Below are positions 7,027 through 11,130 of a stretch of 11,130 nucleotides of DNA, in pieces; positions within the stretch are counted from its first letter, which is position 1; each line of letters starts with the position of its first letter. Source of the DNA: an uncultured Bacteroidales bacterium (lineage in GTDB: Bacteria > Bacteroidota > Bacteroidia > Bacteroidales > UBA932); contig ONFK01000209.1 in the NCBI GenBank assembly GCA_900317065.1, forward strand, positions 1-11,130, in the 5' to 3' direction. The position numbers were made by a program, and so were the translations under genes. The notes beneath the pieces are model-generated. The model was not told the DNA's origin. It made no database searches and saw only the letters and a program-made list of their open reading frames with translations.

Positions 7027-7779
7027 TTAAAGAGATTTGAGGTGGCGGACCATTTTTGCCAGGGCATCCCCGCGGTGGGAGATGGCGTTTTTGGCATCTT
7101 CATCAACTTCGGCGAGGGTGCGGTCGGGATAGGCATCGGGGATGAAGACCGGGTCGTAGCCGAAGCCGCCGCAGCCGGCACGCCCGAGGGCGATGCGGCC
7201 TTCGCATTTGCCCTTGAAAACAGTAATGCTGTTTTCAAGGCACCTGTTATCTTTTAGGGGCGCTGTCCCTAAAGTACCCCGCGGCTCTCGACCTTCCGAC
7301 ATCGGACGCTCCGCGCCCTCTGTCCCGGTCTCCGCCTGGCATGCTGAGGCATGCCTGTCAACTCCAGCCACCGGCATTGCCAGAGCCACTACGCAAACAA
7401 AGCGTGCACGCCGGTCGGAAACGCCCTGCATCTCGTGCAGCAGGCGGTCGATGTTAGACGTGAAGTTATGATCCTCGCCGGAACCGTCCAACGATGCATA
7501 TCGTGCGGAATAAATGCCGGGTGCGCCGCCGAGGGCATCCACAACCAGGCCGCTGTCATCTGCAAAGCAGGACATGCCTGTCAGCTTCCAGAGATTCTGC
7601 ACCTTGATGACGGCATTCTCTTCGAAGGTGCTGCCGGTCTCCTCGACATCCACCTGCTCTTTGGTCAGGCCCAGGTCGTAGGGAGAAACCACCTCGATGC
7701 CGGCCGGGCCGAGGATTTCGCGCGCTTCGCGCAGTTTGCCGGCATTGCCGGTGGCGAATATCAGTTTCAGATTCTTCAC
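7027..7779 (-). CDS. rdgB: RdgB/HAM1 family non-canonical purine NTP pyrophosphatase with an inserted segment
   Basis: It hydrolyses dITP, XTP and similar damaged purine nucleotides to the monophosphate plus pyrophosphate, keeping them out of DNA and RNA; it acts in the cytoplasm. Visible motifs are FATGNAGK (8-15), EETGSTFEENA (46-56), CFADDSGL (71-78, with the catalytic acidic pair), GAPGIYSARYA (85-95), GGFGYDP (204-210) and NAISHR (231-236), all intact. The length is 250 residues against about 190-205 usual. The excess lies at about 137-181, between strand FVCVVALAMP and strand SITVFKGKCEGRI, where family members have a short turn, so the fold may tolerate it. The start chosen is GTG at 7779, 17 bases after the S41 stop; no ATG precedes the first motif and no clear Shine-Dalgarno is seen. 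This start lies inside a probable dispersed repeat. It is the last gene of the U32-S41-rdgB minus-strand unit. Confidence 0.93.
   Translation of the reverse strand: MKNLKLIFATGNAGKLREAREILGPAGIEVVSPYDLGLTKEQVDVEETGSTFEENAVIKVQNLWKLTGMSCFADDSGLVVDALGGAPGIYSARYASLDGSGEDHNFTSNIDRLLHEMQGVSDRRARFVCVVALAMPVAGVDRHASACQAETGTEGAERPMSEGREPRGTLGTAPLKDNRCLENSITVFKGKCEGRIALGRAGCGGFGYDPVFIPDAYPDRTLAEVDEDAKNAISHRGDALAKMVRHLKSL
7212..7371 (-). repeat. Palindrome-rich segment inserted in frame in rdgB (possible coding palindromic element)
   Basis: The extra residues of RdgB map to about 7237-7371 (some 135 bases). The segment and its downstream edge hold several inverted repeats: a perfect 12-bp stem CCTTGAAAACAG / CTGTTTTCAAGG (7212-7223, 7229-7240; loop 5), TTTAGGG / CCCTAAA (7253-7259, 7267-7273; loop 7) and GGCATGC / GCATGCC (7338-7344, 7349-7355; loop 4). 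The encoded peptide is polar and Gly/Arg/Glu-rich (for example MSEGREPRGTLGTAPLKDN) and resembles no domain I know. The reading frame is kept on the rdgB strand. The mobile-element interpretation is inference, by analogy with Rickettsia palindromic elements. Confidence 0.55.
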
Positions 7780-7795
7780 TTCGTTCAGAATGACA
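7768..7795 (-). repeat. Probable short dispersed repeat overlapping the rdgB start
   Basis: On the minus strand this reads TGTCATTCTGAACGAAGTGA followed by AGAATCTG. It closely resembles a short sequence (TCATTCTGAGCGAAGCGAAG and variants) that I recall as a recurrent intergenic repeat in many bacterial genomes. Only one copy is in this window, so repetitiveness is from memory and not shown here. The rdgB GTG start and first codons lie within it. Confidence 0.45.
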
Positions 7796-7796
7796 A

Positions 7797-8843
7797 TTAG
7801 ATTAATGGACTGGAGAGAGCCTTGCGGAGGGCGTCGTCGTAACGGATGTCGACTTCGACACCGCCTTCCTGGAACCAGTAGCGGATAACTATCTCCCTCT
7901 CGATGAAGGGAATGATCTCATCCTTTTTCAGGCGCAGGAAAGTCTCCTTGTCCATTTCCAGTGCCTTCTCCATGGCGGCCAACTGCCCGCTCATGGAAGA
8001 TGCAAGGTCGTCCTTCTCCAGTTGCTTCTTCATCTGGTCGAAATAGGTGCGGGCGGATGAACGGTAGTCGAACTCCTTGCCCTTGGCGAACTCCACGAAG
8101 GAATCGAAGTCGGTGAAATGAAAATCCTTGGCTGCGGGGATGCTTTCGTGAGTCTTGACAAACTCCATCGCATATTGCTCCACCACGCCGTTCACTACGA
8201 GCGAATAAACCAGGCGGCTGTATTCCCTGCCCTCTATCTTCACGTCCGGAGTGATGCCGCCTCCGTCACGCACGATGCGTCCGTGTGCGGTCTTGAACTC
8301 GTGGGTAAGAGAGTCGGGGATGTGCCCGACACTGCCGTCCTCGTTGCGGTGGGAATAATCGATCGCCTGCACGCAACGGCCGGAGGGAGTATAATATTTG
8401 GCGGATGTAACCTTTAGCTGGCCGTTGTAAGGCAGGGGACGTATGCTCTGCACGAGGCCCTTTCCGAAAGTGCGGGTGCCCATGATGGTGGCGCGGTCGA
8501 GGTCCTGCAGGGCGCCGCTGACTATCTCGGATGCGGATGCGGAGCCGGAATCCACCATCACCACTACGGGAAGCTCAAGGTCTACGGGCTCCAGGCTGGT
8601 CTTGAACTGCTGCTCACCCACCAGGGAATTCCCCTTCGAACTCACCACGAGAGATCCCTTGGGCACGAAGGCGGAAACTATGTTCACCGCCTCGTTCATC
8701 ATGCCGCCTCCATTACCGCGGAGGTCGATGACGAGTTTGTCCATCCCCTGCTTCCTGAGCTCTTTGACCCGGCCGCGGAAATCTGCTCCAAGGCCCTCCG
8801 TAAAGCCGCCGATGCGGATATAACCGGTTTTCGTCCCGTCCAA
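7797..8843 (-). CDS. S41 C-terminal processing peptidase, catalytic part (frame-broken gene, part 2)
   Basis: This is the catalytic half of a CtpA/Prc-like secreted serine peptidase. Counting from the TTG at 8843, GYIRIGGFTEG is at 7-17, LVIDLRGNGGG at 37-47 and GSASASEI at 100-107, with the likely nucleophile Ser103. GTRTFGKGLVQ is at 122-132 with the likely general base Lys128, 25 residues later as in this family. A C-terminal helical domain typical of Bacteroidetes S41 proteins follows. The TTG is not a credible start: the protein should continue from the PDZ domain encoded at 8845-9306 in another frame. The active-site residues are intact, so only the join is damaged. The stop TAA at 7797-7799 is 17 bases before rdgB. 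Confidence 0.85.
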   Translation of the reverse strand: MDGTKTGYIRIGGFTEGLGADFRGRVKELRKQGMDKLVIDLRGNGGGMMNEAVNIVSAFVPKGSLVVSSKGNSLVGEQQFKTSLEPVDLELPVVVMVDSGSASASEIVSGALQDLDRATIMGTRTFGKGLVQSIRPLPYNGQLKVTSAKYYTPSGRCVQAIDYSHRNEDGSVGHIPDSLTHEFKTAHGRIVRDGGGITPDVKIEGREYSRLVYSLVVNGVVEQYAMEFVKTHESIPAAKDFHFTDFDSFVEFAKGKEFDYRSSARTYFDQMKKQLEKDDLASSMSGQLAAMEKALEMDKETFLRLKKDEIIPFIEREIVIRYWFQEGGVEVDIRYDDALRKALSSPLI

Positions 8844-9306
8844 CCTGGGTGGCGGGCTTGCCCTTCATCTTGTCGCTGCTCTCGGCGGCGGTCAGCCCGA
8901 TAGTGGAGACACCGTCGATCTCGAGTATCTCATCGCCGCACTGCAGCCCAGCCTTGGCGGCCGGAGAATTGGCATAGGGCTCGTTGATCATCACGGGCAC
9001 GTCTTTCGACGGTTTGTAGATGATTGCGCCAATCCCTCCGTAGGTCTTGCCTATCATCATCTCGAAATTCTCATTCTCCTCTTCAGGCACATAGATGGTG
9101 TAGGGATCGAGGGTCTCGAGCATGGCGTTGATGCCGGCCGTGTTCATCCTCTCCACAGGAAGGGAATCCACATAGCTGCGGTTAAGTTCCTGCAGGATGG
9201 CAGTATGAACCTCGACCGCCTGGCCGAGTTTGAAAAGCTTGGACTGCGCACCGGCCTGCATGGACAATGCCAGCAGAGCGGTCAGTATGATGGTAATCTT
9301 CTTCAT
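8713..9306 (-). CDS. S41 peptidase N-terminal part with PDZ domain (frame-broken gene, part 1)
   Basis: The start ATG is 12 bases after the U32 stop. Residues 1-20 (MKKITIILTALLALSMQAGA) are a signal peptide. Then come the S41 N-terminal helix (ILQELNRSYVDSLPVERMNTAGINAMLETLDPYT) split here only by its turns, YGGIGAIIYK, and a PDZ domain (NSPAAKAGLQCGDEILEIDG, 113-132). Family resemblance ends at KGKPATQ (148-154, base about 8845). The rest of this frame to 8713 is out-of-frame reading of the catalytic region. In relatives about 35-45 residues, the last PDZ strand and a linker ending near a Met-x-x-Gly turn, lie between this point and GYIRI; they are missing. The join is therefore a deletion with a net frame change, or a misassembly. 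Alone this product would be an inactive secreted PDZ stub. Confidence 0.8.
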   Translation of the reverse strand: MKKITIILTALLALSMQAGAQSKLFKLGQAVEVHTAILQELNRSYVDSLPVERMNTAGINAMLETLDPYTIYVPEEENENFEMMIGKTYGGIGAIIYKPSKDVPVMINEPYANSPAAKAGLQCGDEILEIDGVSTIGLTAAESSDKMKGKPATQVGRDENRLYPHRRLYGGPWSRFPRPGQRAQEAGDGQTRHRPPR

Positions 9307-9318
9307 AATCGAGCGATT

Positions 9319-10572
9319 CTACTGCATAATCCGTTCCACTTCTTCCCAAAGATAGACCTTGTCGCCGCGACGGAGTTTCTCCGGACTCTTGACGGAGCAG
9401 CGGCAGCCCTTCGGGGCTTCGGCGACGGGTTCGAACTCCACGCGGATGTCATCGGCCTTGAATTCCACGACGCCGGTGGTGCTGCCTATTACCACGAGAT
9501 CGGCGCCCGCCTTGATTGCAGCGCTTTCGACGGTGATTTCCGCGACGTCGATGCGGTCGAACCAGTTGGTCACCTTTCCGGCGTAAACCTTGCGGCGGGT
9601 GGCCTGGGAGCCGTATACGTCGCTCCACTGGCCAAGATATGCCCCCTGGTAGTATCCGTCCCAGAAGCCCCGGTTGAACACCTCGGCGAGACGGGTCTTA
9701 AGTTCCGCCGCCATCTCCGGAGTATATGTCCCGTCGCAGACGGCGTCGGCAGCCTGCCGGTAGCACTGTGCACAGCGCTTCACATATTCTGCGCTTCTCG
9801 CCCTGCCCTCAATCTTGAATACCTTCACGCCGGACTCGATTATCCGCTGCATGAACTCGATGGTGCAGAGGTCCTTGGGCGACATTATGTACTTGTTGTC
9901 GATGTTGAGCTCGTTGCCGGTCTCGAGGTCGGTTACGCCGTAGCCGCGGCGGCATATCTGTATGCACGCTCCTCTGTTGGCCGACTGCCCGGCGGTATGC
10001 AGACTCAGGTAGCATTTGCCGGAGATGGCCATGCAGAGAGCCCCGTGGGCGAACATCTCGATGCGCACCAGCTGCCCAGACGGGCCTTTTATCTGCTCAC
10101 GCACGATGCCGTCGTAAATCTCCCGGACCTGGTCCAGATTGAGCTCGCGGGCGAGGACCACGACATCGGCGAACTGCGCATAGAACCTCAGCGCTTCCAG
10201 GTTGCTGATGCTCAACTGAGTGGAGATATGCACCTCGAGCTCTATCTGCCGGCAGTAAGAGATGGCCGCAATGTCGGAGGCGATGATGGCATCCACCCCG
10301 GCCTCCTTCGCCTTGTCGAGGGCTATGCGCATGTCCGGCAGGTCCTCGGGATACAGGCAGATGTTCAGGGTCAGGTAACTCTTTACGCCCGCTTCGCGGC
10401 AGATGCGCGTGACTTCCTTCAAGTCCTCGGGCTTGAAATTGTTGGCGGAATGGGAACGCATGTTGAGCTTCCCGACTCCGAAATATACCGAATCAGCCCC
10501 ACCCTCTATGGCAGCCCGAAGGCATTCGAAATTGCCCGCAGGGGCCATTATTTCCAGTTCTTTTTTGTTCAT
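9319..10572 (-). CDS. U32 family protein, TrhP-like tRNA U34 hydroxylation factor
   Basis: The protein has 417 residues from the ATG at 10572. Family blocks are MAPAGNFECLRAAIEGGADS (9-28), VHISTQLSISN (114-124), RIEMFAHGALC (170-180) and KIEGRARS (253-260). Four cysteines, 180, 187, 203 and 207 (CMAISGKC, then CIQIC), match the iron-sulfur binding set of this family, and a small C-terminal beta domain follows. Length and motifs fit TrhP / YrrO-type proteins, which take part in prephenate-dependent formation of 5-hydroxyuridine at tRNA position 34; the older name is peptidase U32. RlhA-type rRNA hydroxylation is a less likely alternative. A start at 10641 would place codons inside the promoter element, so 10572 is preferred. 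The gene is probably first in the U32-S41-rdgB unit. Confidence 0.9.
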   Translation of the reverse strand: MNKKELEIMAPAGNFECLRAAIEGGADSVYFGVGKLNMRSHSANNFKPEDLKEVTRICREAGVKSYLTLNICLYPEDLPDMRIALDKAKEAGVDAIIASDIAAISYCRQIELEVHISTQLSISNLEALRFYAQFADVVVLARELNLDQVREIYDGIVREQIKGPSGQLVRIEMFAHGALCMAISGKCYLSLHTAGQSANRGACIQICRRGYGVTDLETGNELNIDNKYIMSPKDLCTIEFMQRIIESGVKVFKIEGRARSAEYVKRCAQCYRQAADAVCDGTYTPEMAAELKTRLAEVFNRGFWDGYYQGAYLGQWSDVYGSQATRRKVYAGKVTNWFDRIDVAEITVESAAIKAGADLVVIGSTTGVVEFKADDIRVEFEPVAEAPKGCRCSVKSPEKLRRGDKVYLWEEVERIMQ

Positions 10573-10638
10573 CGCTTTCTCTTTTTCATCGACCAGGCAG
10601 TTCTGCGTCCTGACGCTGTCTTCGTATTCTATCGGGCG

Positions 10639-10670
10639 CAAAAGTAGTAAATAATGCTTGATATGGCAAA
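10639..10670 (-). promoter_or_regulatory. Bacteroidetes-type sigma-70 promoter for the U32 gene
   Basis: On the minus strand the -7 box TACTTTTG (10639-10646) fits TAnnTTTG exactly, and the -33 box TTTG (10667-10670) lies 20 bases upstream, within the known spacing for Bacteroidetes. Transcription would start near 10632, giving a leader of about 60 bases before the ATG at 10572. Confidence 0.75.
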
Positions 10671-10726
10671 CATTTTACAGGCGGCTGTGCCTGCCCGGCT
10701 CCTTATGGTCTCGTGGAAGAAGGCAG

Positions 10727-10763
10727 TGCTCCCGGTCGTACAAAAACTGTAGGACCGGGAGCA
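10727..10763. repeat. Palindromic intergenic repeat, third hairpin
   Basis: Arms TGCTCCCGGTC (10727-10737) and GACCGGGAGCA (10753-10763) form a perfect 11-bp stem with a 15-base loop. The stem is the same as in the 6920 repeat, but the loop differs apart from the shared CTGTAG end. It is followed on the plus strand by ATTTTGGGCCTTTTTT, which could make it a plus-strand terminator, though no plus-strand gene precedes it. Confidence 0.8.
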
Positions 10764-10780
10764 TTTTGGGCCTTTTTTGA

Positions 10781-10834
10781 TCCCGGTCGGTCATTTTCTG
10801 TAGGACCGGGAGCACCTGAAGGGCCGCTTTAGGT
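10781..10834 (-). repeat. Palindromic intergenic repeat, copy 2
   Basis: This is the reverse complement of 6920-6973, 52 of 54 bases identical. Stem TCCCGGTC (10781-10788) / GACCGGGA (10804-10811) has a 15-base loop; the outer four bases of the stem are lost on one side compared with copy 1. It lies 11 bases after the stop codon of the minus-strand hydrolase and 17 bases from the hairpin at 10727-10763. Confidence 0.85.
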
Positions 10835-10845
10835 TTGCGGCCCTT
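10819..10845 (-). terminator. Hairpin directly after the hydrolase stop, possible terminator
   Basis: A perfect 9-bp stem AAGGGCCGC (10819-10827) / GCGGCCCTT (10837-10845) with a 9-base loop abuts the TAA of the hydrolase gene. It overlaps the outer part of palindromic repeat copy 2 (CTTTAGGT is in the loop). It is GC-rich but lacks a U-tract on the minus strand. Confidence 0.45.
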
Positions 10846-11129
10846 TATTCCGCGATGAACGGCTGGATGTATTCCCAGATGCGGTCGATCCAGTTGTAGC
10901 TGCCGGTGCCGGGCGATGCCGTGCGCTGGAAGCAGTGCTTGCGGGTGGCGAGGGTATGCAACTCGCTCTGTATGCCCATCGCGCGCATCTTCTCCCAGGC
11001 CTTCACCGAATTCATGGCAGCCCATCCGTCCGCATCGCCATGGATGAAGAGCATGGGCGCGGTATCCAGGTCGAAACTGAATTCCGGTGCCAGCACGGCA
11101 TCGTCCTCATTGCCACCGGCGGTGTTGGG
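10845..11129 (-). CDS. Alpha/beta hydrolase, C-terminal part only
   Basis: The last 94 codons of a gene that enters from the right edge. APMLFIHGDADGW (24-36, counted from base 11129) is the alpha/beta hydrolase strand carrying the acid residue, probably Asp34. RKHCFQ (63-68) carries the likely catalytic His65. GSYNWIDRIWEYI forms the last helix. The nucleophile region is outside the window. The sequence resembles secreted Bacteroidetes esterase/lipase-like hydrolases, some of which act on acylated polysaccharides, but the substrate cannot be told. The GTG at 11096 is internal. The stop TAA abuts a hairpin. Confidence 0.8.
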   Translation of the reverse strand, partial: PNTAGGNEDDAVLAPEFSFDLDTAPMLFIHGDADGWAAMNSVKAWEKMRAMGIQSELHTLATRKHCFQRTASPGTGSYNWIDRIWEYIQPFIAE

Positions 11130-11130
11130 A

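Noticed and set aside
7193..7471. 92-codon plus-strand open frame across the rdgB insert
   Set aside because: Open by chance on the opposite strand; it extends into conserved rdgB sequence and has no start context or known homology.
8841..8843. TTG as a true start of a separate S41 peptidase
   Set aside because: It would give a secreted-type peptidase without signal peptide or PDZ domain, while exactly those parts are encoded just upstream in another frame.
9205..10647. 480-codon open frame on the plus strand
   Set aside because: Antisense to the U32 gene and the S41 start; the U32 reading has full family motifs.
10727..10834. CRISPR-like repeats
   Set aside because: Only two hairpin units here, no regular unique spacers, no cas genes; the structure is REP-like.

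Overview
The window is about 11 kb of a GC-rich member of the Bacteroidetes, most likely Bacteroidales. Four things point there: a Bacteroidetes-type outer-membrane beta-barrel protein with an N-terminal carboxypeptidase-regulatory-like domain, a secreted two-domain M16 peptidase, a secreted S41 processing peptidase, and a promoter of the TTTG / TAnnTTTG type in front of the U32 gene. Genus cannot be fixed from the sequence.

Layout. The left half is a tight plus-strand cluster: an M16 zinc peptidase entering from the left edge (2-2713), an outer-membrane beta-barrel protein split by a frame break (2716-5512), and a calcineurin-like phosphoesterase (5516-6835). The gaps are only 2 and 3 bases, so they are probably one transcript for envelope proteins. 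A convergent spacer (6836-7026) holds hairpins. The right half is on the minus strand. A U32-family protein (9319-10572) has its own promoter, followed by an S41 peptidase split by a frame break (7797-9306) and an RdgB-type nucleotide pyrophosphatase (7027-7779), with gaps of 12 and 17 bases. At the right edge is the 3' end of an alpha/beta hydrolase (10845-11129), then a cluster of hairpins.

The odd parts are not whole genes but small structural changes. (1) RdgB carries an extra segment of about 45 residues in a surface turn, with several perfect inverted repeats in its DNA; it looks like a palindromic element inserted in frame. (2) Two secreted-protein genes, the beta-barrel protein and the S41 peptidase, each lack an internal segment (roughly 20 and 35-45 residues) and change frame at the gap. 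(3) A palindromic intergenic repeat occurs downstream of two genes, 52 of 54 bases identical, in the same orientation relative to the preceding gene; one site has an additional hairpin of the same family. (4) The rdgB start lies inside a 28-base sequence that resembles a dispersed repeat. (5) The phosphoesterase has an 11-residue tandem repeat near its C terminus. I see no complete defence system, CRISPR array, transposase, rRNA or tRNA. The best candidate for something undescribed is the palindromic repeat family, including the possible coding insertion in rdgB.
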